NCBI RefSeq assembly: GCF_002367995.1 | Contig: NZ_AP018207.1 | Coordinates: 5,073,963-5,137,962, forward strand | Direction: 5' to 3' | Length of the DNA: 64,000 bases | DNA from: Calothrix brevissima NIES-22 | GTDB taxonomy: Bacteria; Cyanobacteriota; Cyanobacteriia; Cyanobacteriales; Nostocaceae | Shown here: in pieces, positions 55,189-63,230 of the stretch | Position numbering within the stretch: position 1 is the first letter of the stretch | Layout of the letters: each line of letters opens with the position of its first letter | Notes under the pieces: model-generated | What the model saw: the letters and a program-made list of their open reading frames with translations, nothing else | What the model was told of the DNA's origin: nothing | Databases searched by the model: none | Program-made: the position numbers and the translations under genes

Positions 55189-55803
55189 ATGTTGAAAGCA
55201 GCAGATATTATGACGAAAGATGTTGCTACAATTCGGAGTTCTGCAACTGTTGCTGAAGCTGTGAGATTATTAAGATCAAGAGACTGGCGGGCGTTAATTG
55301 TGGATCGTCGTAACGAACAAGATGCTTATGGGATTATTAGCGAAAGCGATATTGCTTATAAAGTCATAGCTCATGGTAAAGATCCTCAAACAATGCGTGT
55401 TTATGAAATCATGACTAAGCCTTGTATTGCTATCAATCCCAACCTTGGTTTGGAATATGTAGCCCGATTATTTGCCCAACATCATCTTCACAGAGCACCA
55501 GTTATCCAAGGCGAGCTATTAGGAATAGTCTCACTCACAGATATTTTGGCTCATAGTGAGTTTTTAGAACAACCACGAACATTGTTATTAGAACAAGAAT
55601 TACAAGACGAAATTAAGAAAGCTCGCCTAGTCTGCGCGCAAACAGGCGTTCGTTCACAAGAATGTGCGGCTGCATGGGATGTTGTTGAAGAAATCCAAGC
55701 AGAGATAGCACATCAACGCTCTGAAAAGTTTGTAAAAACAGCTTTTGAAGATTATTGTGATGAATATCCAGAAGCGATAGAAGCGATAAAATACGACCTT
55801 TAA
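55189..55803 (+). CDS. CBS-CP12 fusion protein
   Basis: 204 aa. Two CBS domains (about 7-60 and 72-122; ISESDIAYKVI and VSLTDILAH) are joined to a CP12 domain (about 135-204). CP12 hallmarks: C149 and C159 (CAQTGVRSQEC), AAAWDVVEEIQAEIAHQR (AWD_VEEL core) and YCDEYPEA with C190. The expected last cysteine is Ala199 (IEAIKYDL instead of the ECRVYD ending), so the C-terminal disulfide cannot form. CP12 binds phosphoribulokinase and GAPDH to shut down the Calvin cycle; CBS domains bind adenylates, so the fusion may couple carbon fixation to energy charge. GGAG precedes the ATG. Confidence 0.92.
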   Translation: MLKAADIMTKDVATIRSSATVAEAVRLLRSRDWRALIVDRRNEQDAYGIISESDIAYKVIAHGKDPQTMRVYEIMTKPCIAINPNLGLEYVARLFAQHHLHRAPVIQGELLGIVSLTDILAHSEFLEQPRTLLLEQELQDEIKKARLVCAQTGVRSQECAAAWDVVEEIQAEIAHQRSEKFVKTAFEDYCDEYPEAIEAIKYDL

Positions 55804-55896
55804 AAGTACCTTGTAAAAATACTTTTCAAAGCTCTGATGTGAGAATTACACCCTGCATTACAGTATTTTTCACCTATTTGAACCACATCTGTGTAG

Positions 55897-56121
55897 GGGC
55901 ACAGCAATGCCCATTGGTGTCAACTTAAGCTAAAAGCTATATACAGCGCGTGTTGTACAAAAACCCTCGCCCTCATCCCCTAACCCCTTCTCCCTGAGGG
56001 AGAAGGGGAATTGAATCTATTGCTCCCCTCTCCCTCAGGGAGAGGGGCTGGGGGTGAGGGCAAAACCTTTGCACAAAGCGGATTTTACGTTAAGTTGACA
56101 CCAATGAGCACTGCCATGCCC
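55897..56121. mobile_element. MITE-like repeat, family C, copy 2 (225 bp, inverted)
   Basis: Outer arms GGGCACAGCAATGCCCATTG then GTGTCAACTTAA pair with the right end; the interior is the reverse complement of the copy at 23778-24002. Confidence 0.87.
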
Positions 56122-56192
56122 TATAGAATATATTGATGTGTCGCTAACATTATTTAAATTGGTATAATTTGATTTTTGAAGCAAGAATTAAT

Positions 56193-56450
56193 TTAAAGTT
56201 CGCTTGCTGTCGTAGGTGCAATAACTTCACCTGTACCTATTTCCAAAAGCAAATCTTGGTCAGTAATCAGTTCATTGAGTTCTTTTACTTGTAAATTCAT
56301 TTCTTCACAAGCTTGCCTTAATTCGCTGGCAAATTTATTGAGGTCGTTACCATAACCGCATTGATAAGCAGCAGTTTCAATTCCTTGCTTGGCGTTTGCT
56401 CTCGCACAATCTACTAATTCTGTGCCTTGCAATGGTGTTGTGGATGCCAT
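56193..56450 (-). CDS. Small helical hypothetical protein
   Basis: 85 aa, mostly helical. Three cysteines (DCARANA, YQCGYG, QACEEM) and amphipathic helices FASELRQACEEMNLQVKELN. A weak ribosome site (AAGAGAT) precedes the ATG. The composition is that of a real protein, but no family was recognised. Confidence 0.65.
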   Translation of the reverse strand: MASTTPLQGTELVDCARANAKQGIETAAYQCGYGNDLNKFASELRQACEEMNLQVKELNELITDQDLLLEIGTGEVIAPTTASEL

Positions 56451-56561
56451 AAATCTCTTTGCTAATTATTACCTATTTTGCATTAATACAATATCAATTA
56501 TTTATGATTTACTCATCCATCTATGGGTTAGGGTTGTTAATAGTCATTGGTCATTTGTGAG

Positions 56562-56581
56562 AGACGCGATGAATCGCGTCT
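56562..56581. repeat. AGACGCGAT palindrome, copy 3
   Basis: AGACGCGAT and ATCGCGTCT around GA, followed by GTACAAG: the exact reverse complement of copy 2 with its flank. Confidence 0.8.
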
Positions 56582-56665
56582 GTACAAGCGTCATTGGTCA
56601 TTTATCATTGGTTGAGAATTTATTTACCGATTCCCTATGCCCCATGCCCATATCCCATAATTTAG

Positions 56666-56714
56666 AAAATAAACCCTTGGGTTGAATTTTATTTCAATCC
56701 AAGGGTTTATTTTG
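56666..56714 (-). terminator. Bidirectional intrinsic terminator
   Basis: AAAATAAACCCTTGGGTTGA (arm of about 21 bp) pairs with its complement around a 7-nt loop, one mismatch; T-runs flank both sides. It lies about 310 nt past the stop of the minus-strand fusion gene at 57026 and probably ends its transcript. Confidence 0.78.
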
Positions 56715-57025
56715 CTTTGTCCTTTACTTAACATTTGTAAGTTTAGGCTATTTATTATTACATATTAGCCAAGCTTACTTATAGATGGTAAATGCACTTA
56801 GCTGATATTCTCTCTCCCCACACATGACACACGCTTTTAATTAGACCACGGGCAACAAGCAAACAACTTTCTTGTGATGAAGGTTTTACTTTCATCATGT
56901 AGTTTTACATTAGCTGTTATGTGGTGATAATTTATCAATCTTTAGATGTAAAATCATCTTCCTGTAATCAACCTTTAGATGTAAATGCAAAATTCAGTTT
57001 ATTGCTTGAGCAATTTAGCAACAAA

Positions 57026-59554
57026 CTATGAAACAATAATTACCCACATACTAGCTGCTAAGGCAATAGTCGCTAAGTGTTGCCAAATCAAGGTAATTAT
57101 TGGTTGTCTGGCTATTTTTTGTGTTAGCAGTATCGTTAATAAAACAGCAAAAATTAGGGTTGTGCCTTGTAAAAAGTCAATTACTGCTGGATGTACTACT
57201 AATATCGGTAATTGCTCGTTATTTAAGCCAAAAGTTGCAAAAGTGATGGGTAAAATCCGTCCGCCTTCTCCCAAGCCTAAGCGGAGATAATGGGCTAGGT
57301 TACCGCCTAATACTAATGGTAAATAACCATAAGCTAACTCAATAAATGTTTTAGGTTTGCGACCAAAATTAAATAGTTTGGTTAAGCCATAAGCTGCTAA
57401 AGGAATTGTGACAGGAATGAGTAAAGTTATGAGAGATAATTCTGTGTGCTGCCAAAAAATAGTTAAATCAAAGTTTAGCCCTAACCAAGCTTGTATTTCT
57501 GGTAATCTATGCAGATATATCCCACCTAATAATAAAAATAACAGCGCGACTTCATAGCTACGGGCTACATGAGTTGTCCAAAGTTCAATTCCTGGGGGAC
57601 GTAAGTTAAATTCTACGGAACGATGGGGACAGGCTTTTAAGCAAGTCATGCATAATACGCAATCTCTGTTATCTTCCAATTGGGCGGGGTGAGAGTATAA
57701 AGGACAACCATCTGTTTCCATTCCCTCGCCTTTTTGCGGCCCGCCTTTGTAACATTGATAGGTGGTACAAGTTGCCGAACAAATACCTTGTTGCGCCCTT
57801 AATTCTGTCATGGAAAGTTTAGCGAATAAACCGTTCATTCCGCCAATAGGACAAAGATAGCGACACCAAAACCGCCGTTCAAATATTGCAGAACAAATCA
57901 TTGCACCGGCGGTGATTAGGAGTAGCAAACATGCAGACAGGTAAGCGGTATTTTCTAAATCCCAGAGTTCTTCCCACAGAAAAATTAAGGTAAATAGCCC
58001 AAATAAAAACCATCCACCCCATTTTTCAGCTTTTTCTCGCGGCCAGCGTTTCAGTTGTCTGGGAAACAACCAGAGTGATAATTTCTGCGTAATTTCACCG
58101 TAGATCATGAAGGGACAAACTGCACACCAAATCCGCCCTAAAAAGGGAAAGAGGAAGAGAAAGACAGGCCACCACCAAGCCCAAAATAAGATTAAACCGA
58201 AATTGCGATCGCGTGTTTGCGGCCCAATAAATAATACACCAATCAAAAAAGCAAAAGCCGCAACAGTAAAACCATAGTTAATGCGATCGGGCCACCAATC
58301 ACTGCGTAAAAACTTTCGCAAACCTGGATACATATTTAACAAGTTGACGCGAAATTGCTTTTTCTTCGGTTCTGCTGACCAAAATATTTCTTCTGTTAAT
58401 TCTTTCCCTTCGCCAACTTGAACGATCGCTCTTTCGACTAAGTTTTTTAATTCTTTGAGATTACCGGGAAAATCGTAAGCTTGCAAGCGGCGTAAAGCTT
58501 CTGGGGTGACACGAGGTTTAGCTAAACCCCGCGCTCGACTGTAAAGGCTGATGTAATATTCTACTTGCGCTTTAATATCTGCTTTGCGTACCCGCAACGG
58601 TGGGACTTTAATGACATGACCAACTTGACGTTCGATGATTGATTGGGCTTTTTCCGAGACAATTAAAATCTTAACTTTACTGGTACGTGGTTCGGCTTTT
58701 GGTTCTCCCGGACGACTCACAGGAGTATATGTATTTGTTTGCAGTAATTGGGCGACAGCTGGTAATAATTCTGAGGGTAATTCTTGAATATTATTGAGAA
58801 TTAAACTACCTTCCCCCAACCATTCTAAAAGTCCGGGTTTACCGCCAGCACGACCAAATAAATCTAAACCACTAGTTTGCAGAATGCCACAATTAATTTT
58901 AATGATTGGTTCGCGGCGACGGGGCGAACTAAAATGAATTAGGGTGGCGATATTATCTTTTTCTAAACCCGGTTCGCCAAAGATATCTACAGATAAGCGA
59001 TCGCCCGCAGCAGCACGAATTTGTTCCCGCAAGCGCACAGCATAACGACTTGTACCGACAATTCCCCGTTGCGCTTTGGTGACTAAATATGGGCGTAATG
59101 CGATCGCCCGTTCTTGTTCATAGGTTAAAGCAGATGTGACTTCCGCTAATTCTTGCACTAATAAACGCGAAAAAGCTTGATTTATCTCTGGATATTGACT
59201 AGCTAAACTGCGAAATTTATCAGCCGGGATTGTCCACAAATGACATTCATTCAGGGTGATAATTGTGAATGGGGCGAATTCGTCTAGGAGTAATTCCTGT
59301 AGGTTAATAACTTCACCAGGAAGAAAACCACGGGCTAAAGCTGAGTTATTTTGATTACTAGTCTCACACTCTAAATGTCCGTCTTGCACGATGTAAAGTG
59401 CTTCTGGCGGAGTATCTGCGGTGACTAAAGTTTTACCTTCAGGTATAACTTGTAACTCCATCTCTGGCGCGATCGCCTCTAACACTCTAGGTGAGAGAAT
59501 TCCTAAAGGCGTGCGTTCTTGTAGCCAAATCACTGTATCACCAGATGCAAGCAT
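57026..59554 (-). CDS. cNMP-binding / degenerate sigma-54-type AAA+ / NapH-NosR-like polyferredoxin fusion
   Basis: 842 aa. Residues about 15-150 form a cyclic-nucleotide-binding-type beta roll (GKTLVTADTPPEALYIVQDG, GFLPGEVINLQEL). Residues about 163-395 align with the sigma-54 activator AAA+ module (IVGTSRYAVRLREQIRAAA...PPLRVRKADI...DFPGNLKELKNLVERAI). The Walker A is GEPGLEKD without GK[ST], Walker B is LILNNI instead of LFLDEI, and GAFTGA is missing. From about 425 there are 6-7 TM helices with C477/C480 (CAVCP), C564/C568 (CRYLCP) and two ferredoxin-like clusters (C592, C596, C601, C617; C632, C635, C638, C642). The AAA+ part cannot hydrolyse ATP. A membrane electron-transfer protein with a sensor head is likely. 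Confidence 0.85.
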   Translation of the reverse strand: MLASGDTVIWLQERTPLGILSPRVLEAIAPEMELQVIPEGKTLVTADTPPEALYIVQDGHLECETSNQNNSALARGFLPGEVINLQELLLDEFAPFTIITLNECHLWTIPADKFRSLASQYPEINQAFSRLLVQELAEVTSALTYEQERAIALRPYLVTKAQRGIVGTSRYAVRLREQIRAAAGDRLSVDIFGEPGLEKDNIATLIHFSSPRRREPIIKINCGILQTSGLDLFGRAGGKPGLLEWLGEGSLILNNIQELPSELLPAVAQLLQTNTYTPVSRPGEPKAEPRTSKVKILIVSEKAQSIIERQVGHVIKVPPLRVRKADIKAQVEYYISLYSRARGLAKPRVTPEALRRLQAYDFPGNLKELKNLVERAIVQVGEGKELTEEIFWSAEPKKKQFRVNLLNMYPGLRKFLRSDWWPDRINYGFTVAAFAFLIGVLFIGPQTRDRNFGLILFWAWWWPVFLFLFPFLGRIWCAVCPFMIYGEITQKLSLWLFPRQLKRWPREKAEKWGGWFLFGLFTLIFLWEELWDLENTAYLSACLLLLITAGAMICSAIFERRFWCRYLCPIGGMNGLFAKLSMTELRAQQGICSATCTTYQCYKGGPQKGEGMETDGCPLYSHPAQLEDNRDCVLCMTCLKACPHRSVEFNLRPPGIELWTTHVARSYEVALLFLLLGGIYLHRLPEIQAWLGLNFDLTIFWQHTELSLITLLIPVTIPLAAYGLTKLFNFGRKPKTFIELAYGYLPLVLGGNLAHYLRLGLGEGGRILPITFATFGLNNEQLPILVVHPAVIDFLQGTTLIFAVLLTILLTQKIARQPIITLIWQHLATIALAASMWVIIVS

Positions 59555-59670
59555 AGATTCCCCGTGCAGGCTGTATTATTTAAATGATAATGGGGCATTG
59601 GGCATTGAAACAATTTTGGATTTTGGATTTTATATTTAGATGAGAATGCAAAATCGCAAATCTAAAATTC

Positions 59671-59745
59671 TTTGTCCTCCTTGTCTCCCTTATCCTCCTT
59701 GTCCCCCTTGTCCCCCTTGTCTCCCTTGTCTCCCTTGTCCTCCTT
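59671..59745. repeat. Tandem TTGTCCCCC / TTGTCTCCC repeat
   Basis: About eight 9-mers between the fusion gene and dndC. The open frame across it (minus strand) is an artefact of the repeat. Confidence 0.85.
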
Positions 59746-59763
59746 CCATCAAGACTTGACTCG

Positions 59764-61443
59764 TTATTGAGAATCACTTTCCGCCGTTATTTCTTTATTT
59801 TTAAATTTCATATTTCCCCAAGTCTGAGATTTGCTGACTGGTAATCCATTGGTTTCTTCCGAAGTTGCTTTTGGCGGTGTAAAATCTCCTAAAGTTAACT
59901 GCTTAACCCGTGCCACATCACCTTGATCAACTGCTGTTTTCAAATCCCGTTTTAAATGTGCATTTCTCACTGCTTCTTCTTTAGAACGGGAACTGGTTGT
60001 AAAGCATTTTTCTAAACTTTCATATATCCCCACACGCCGCGCCATTTTACGGAATTGGCGTTCTGTATCCAATAATTTCGCCATTAATTCTAAGTGCATA
60101 CCGTCATCTGCACAAATTTCTTCTAATACCGCCCATTCATCGCTACCGAGTAAACTATTATCAGCCCCAGGACGAGGATCGCGGAAAATTTCACCTGTTT
60201 CTTCTTGATAAATTCGGGGTAAGCTATCATCAAATTCGTGTTTTTCTTCTAACCAAATGCGGCGGATTTCGCTCATTTCTTCGATGGTAATTAAAGTTAT
60301 ATCGCGCATATTTTCTGGTGCTGTGCAGCGAATTTGAGTTTGCGCTGCTAATAATTTCTTTAGCCAATATTCACGCCAATATTTAGTATATGGGCCTGGG
60401 ATTGGTTCTACAGAAATTTCCCCATCTTTATTGCGCTCAAATAATTGCACTTCACCCCAAATGCGGCGAAAGTCTCTTTTATCTCTGTCGTCTTTAATAT
60501 CTAATTCATTGCGAATATCTAATAAAGGCTGCATCCATTCTTTTTCTTCATCATTTTGGATCATCGCCTCCATTGATTTATCTTTATTAACTAATGTGCA
60601 AACCCAGCATCCAAAGCGGGAATCACCACAACTAGGAGTAGAAGTATCAACTACAAGGGGGCATTCATTATCTGCTGTCGCCCCTCGATACATGGTGAAT
60701 AAATCTTTGTTGCTATGTCCCCAAGGATTTTGCCACTGATTCAGGTAAATCCAAACTTCATCTGTACGCCAATCGTCAATGGGGCTATAAATTAGAGAGT
60801 TAGGTAAACTAGGGCTATGGTAAAGTAGCGATCTAGGTGAAATAGAATTAGAACTGAGGCGATTTTCTAAGCTACCTACTTGATGTTTTTCCATAGAGGT
60901 AGCACGTCTGACGCTTTCAGCTTTGCGTGTACCTAAAACAAGAATTACTTCTCCGTTGACTCTGACTACATCACGAACAAAGCGGTTAGATGGATTAATT
61001 TTTAGGCGTTCTGTACACCACCGAAATGTTCCTCTCGGTGCTGGGTAGCCTTTGCCAATCAAATTTACCCAAAATGTTTGTTTTGCTTCTGGCTTGAGTA
61101 AATGGGGTTCTATGGGTAATTCTTGCTCTTTAGCTGTAGCTTTCATCTGCTCAAGAGATTTGCTCACCCAAGCTGAGATGACAGGGTTTTCTACGAGCGT
61201 ATCTGTTGTAATTACATAAATTGTTTTGGTTCGCTTTTCTAAGGGCAGTGTGCTTATTGCATTCCAAACCAGCTGTAATGTAGCAGTACTGTCTTTACCC
61301 CCCGAATAGCCCACAACCCAGGGAATCTCATCTAAACAATACAATTCTTGAATTTCATCGGTGAGAACTTGGATATCTGCCACTAAATCTGCTACAGTAC
61401 GCGATCGCTGAGTTTTATTTTCTGGTTGTTGTGCTGTAGTCAT
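59764..61443 (-). CDS. dndC: DNA phosphorothioation sulfurtransferase DndC
   Basis: 559 aa PAPS-reductase-like ATP pyrophosphatase. The P-loop is YSGGKDSTATLQL (47-53 core). C143 is in FRWCTERLKI. Four cysteines C261, C272, C279, C282 (ECPLVVDTSTPSCGDSRFGC, then C) match the 4Fe-4S site of DndC. DGMHLELMAKLLDTERQFR and the polar C-terminal tail are also typical. DndC activates DNA backbone phosphate and inserts sulfur with DndD, DndE and a cysteine desulfurase, none in view. GAGGTAGGG precedes the ATG. It is divergent from dndB (188 bp between). Confidence 0.93.
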   Translation of the reverse strand: MTTAQQPENKTQRSRTVADLVADIQVLTDEIQELYCLDEIPWVVGYSGGKDSTATLQLVWNAISTLPLEKRTKTIYVITTDTLVENPVISAWVSKSLEQMKATAKEQELPIEPHLLKPEAKQTFWVNLIGKGYPAPRGTFRWCTERLKINPSNRFVRDVVRVNGEVILVLGTRKAESVRRATSMEKHQVGSLENRLSSNSISPRSLLYHSPSLPNSLIYSPIDDWRTDEVWIYLNQWQNPWGHSNKDLFTMYRGATADNECPLVVDTSTPSCGDSRFGCWVCTLVNKDKSMEAMIQNDEEKEWMQPLLDIRNELDIKDDRDKRDFRRIWGEVQLFERNKDGEISVEPIPGPYTKYWREYWLKKLLAAQTQIRCTAPENMRDITLITIEEMSEIRRIWLEEKHEFDDSLPRIYQEETGEIFRDPRPGADNSLLGSDEWAVLEEICADDGMHLELMAKLLDTERQFRKMARRVGIYESLEKCFTTSSRSKEEAVRNAHLKRDLKTAVDQGDVARVKQLTLGDFTPPKATSEETNGLPVSKSQTWGNMKFKNKEITAESDSQ

Positions 61444-61631
61444 TTATCCCTACCTCTGGAAACTCATCTCTCTATCTGGGCAATCGCATTCGTGCTTACA
61501 CAGTCAACACTCATCTACCCAGCACCAAGGGTGAACAGGGGTTACACAAATGTTTTTAAAAACTGTACTATTAATAGCGAACTTTTTCCACAACTAAACT
61601 ACTTTACATTATCTAGGTTTTAAAAATTAAC
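61444..61631. promoter_or_regulatory. Divergent dndC-dndB promoter region
   Basis: 188 bp between two divergent starts, likely carrying both promoters and, as DndB homologues repress dnd genes, possibly the operator. HIP1 is absent; no clear palindrome was seen. Confidence 0.5.
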
Positions 61632-63230
61632 ATGAAAGACAGTAAGTCCGACCCTACTACTGACATCGCTAGAGAATACCTGGAACGGGATAACAAGGAT
61701 AAACAGGTACTAGCTTTACTCTTCGAGAAGTTCTTGGAGAAAAAAGACCAGATTCTCGTGCAAAAAACCGAGATGGGTGGCACTGAAGCCTATATTGGTT
61801 CTGTCACCCTGGAATGGTTTGCGGGTCGGGTTCACTTCGCTTCTGGTTTACCTCTGTTTCAGAAAAAGTATAATTCTGACACAGATAACATCGAAATTGA
61901 CGCAGATAGCATTGATGAAATTCAGCAACGTCCTGTTGATTGGTCACGTCAAGCACCCTTGGTTCAGTATTTAGCAGCGAGGAAAAATCACAAGTTTCCG
62001 CCGGTACTGGTAGTCATTAATCAATCTTGGGTGGATGATCCCAAAGGGACTGAGTGGGATAGTGAAGGAAGAGCTACTAAATCTACAACAGATTTTACTC
62101 CTCTGGATAAAGACGGTAAAGTAGGTTTACTCAACATTTCCGAAGATGATGTCACTATTTATGCATTAGATGGTCAACATCGCCTGATGGGTGTACAAGG
62201 TTTAATGGAGTTAATTAAAACAGGAAAACTTCAGCGTTACAGAAAAGATAAAAGTGCTGATGATAGTTTTATCAAAATAAATGATTTGATTGAGCAGTAT
62301 CAAGTAGACCCTGCTTATTTGCAAAGCTTACCCAAAGAAAAAATTGGGATTGAGTTCATTTGTGCTGTTGCGCCTGGGGAAACTCGCACCCAAGCGCGGC
62401 GAAGGGTGAGATCAATTTTTGTTCATGTCAACCTGATGGCTGCACCTTTAACTAAAGGTCAGTTAGCACAATTAAATGAAGATGATGGTTTTGCAATTGT
62501 GGCACGAAAAATCGCTACAAACCATCCACTTTTAGAACAACGGCCAGGTCGCAAACCTCGCGTTAATTGGAATAGTTCAACAGTTGCAACAAATTCCACA
62601 GTGTTAACAACTTTGCAAGCTATTCAAGATATGTCGGAAAGATATTTAGGGCAAAAATTTCCTCATTGGAAACCTTTAGAAAAAGGTTTAATTCCCATGC
62701 GCCCAGAAGATGATGAAATTGAAGAGGGGATTAAAGACTTTGAAAAGCTATTTGATAATTTAGCCGACCTTCCTAGTTATAAACTTCTTGATGAAGAAGA
62801 GACCACAGCTTTAAGACGCTTCAGCTTTGAAAAAGATGGCGGAGAAGGAAATATGCTTTTTCGTCCTGTTGGTCAAGTAGCATTAGCTCAAGCTTTAGGA
62901 ATTTTACTATTTAAAAAAGGTTTGGCGTTGGGAGATACTTTTAAGAAATTGCGGAAGTTTGACCAACAAGGCGGGTTTAGTGGAATGGAGTATCCACAAT
63001 CTCTTTGGTATGGTGTTTTGTATGACCCTAATAAAAAAAGAGTACAAGTTGCTGGTCGGGAATTAGCTGCGAAGTTACTAATATATATACTTGGTGGTAT
63101 TCAGGATCAGATGGAACGTGCAGAAATTCGCAAAGCCTTGGCTGATGCTAGAACTCTAGAAAATCAAACCATAGGTTTTGATGGCAAATTTGTTGAACCC
63201 AAGCAAGTAGGATTGCCACCTTTGTTGTAA
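61632..63230 (+). CDS. dndB: DndB-like DGQHR-domain protein
   Basis: 532 aa, longer than the about 360 aa of classical DndB. The family signature is ALDGQHRLMGVQGL (DGQHR at 180-184); RRRVRSIFVHVNLMAAPLTKGQLAQL (about 258-283) is the second conserved block. A mid-protein region (KPRVNWNSSTVATNSTVLTT) and a long C-terminal part (400-532) extend beyond it. DndB represses dnd operons or adjusts modification levels. Its position opposite dndC supports the call. Its stop codon abuts, in the opposite direction, that of the HNH gene (TAATTA at 63228-63233). Confidence 0.82.
   Translation: MKDSKSDPTTDIAREYLERDNKDKQVLALLFEKFLEKKDQILVQKTEMGGTEAYIGSVTLEWFAGRVHFASGLPLFQKKYNSDTDNIEIDADSIDEIQQRPVDWSRQAPLVQYLAARKNHKFPPVLVVINQSWVDDPKGTEWDSEGRATKSTTDFTPLDKDGKVGLLNISEDDVTIYALDGQHRLMGVQGLMELIKTGKLQRYRKDKSADDSFIKINDLIEQYQVDPAYLQSLPKEKIGIEFICAVAPGETRTQARRRVRSIFVHVNLMAAPLTKGQLAQLNEDDGFAIVARKIATNHPLLEQRPGRKPRVNWNSSTVATNSTVLTTLQAIQDMSERYLGQKFPHWKPLEKGLIPMRPEDDEIEEGIKDFEKLFDNLADLPSYKLLDEEETTALRRFSFEKDGGEGNMLFRPVGQVALAQALGILLFKKGLALGDTFKKLRKFDQQGGFSGMEYPQSLWYGVLYDPNKKRVQVAGRELAAKLLIYILGGIQDQMERAEIRKALADARTLENQTIGFDGKFVEPKQVGLPPLL

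Noticed and set aside
59580-59777. 65-codon minus-strand frame rich in RETRGTR
   Set aside because: Translation of the 9-mer tandem repeat between the fusion gene and dndC.
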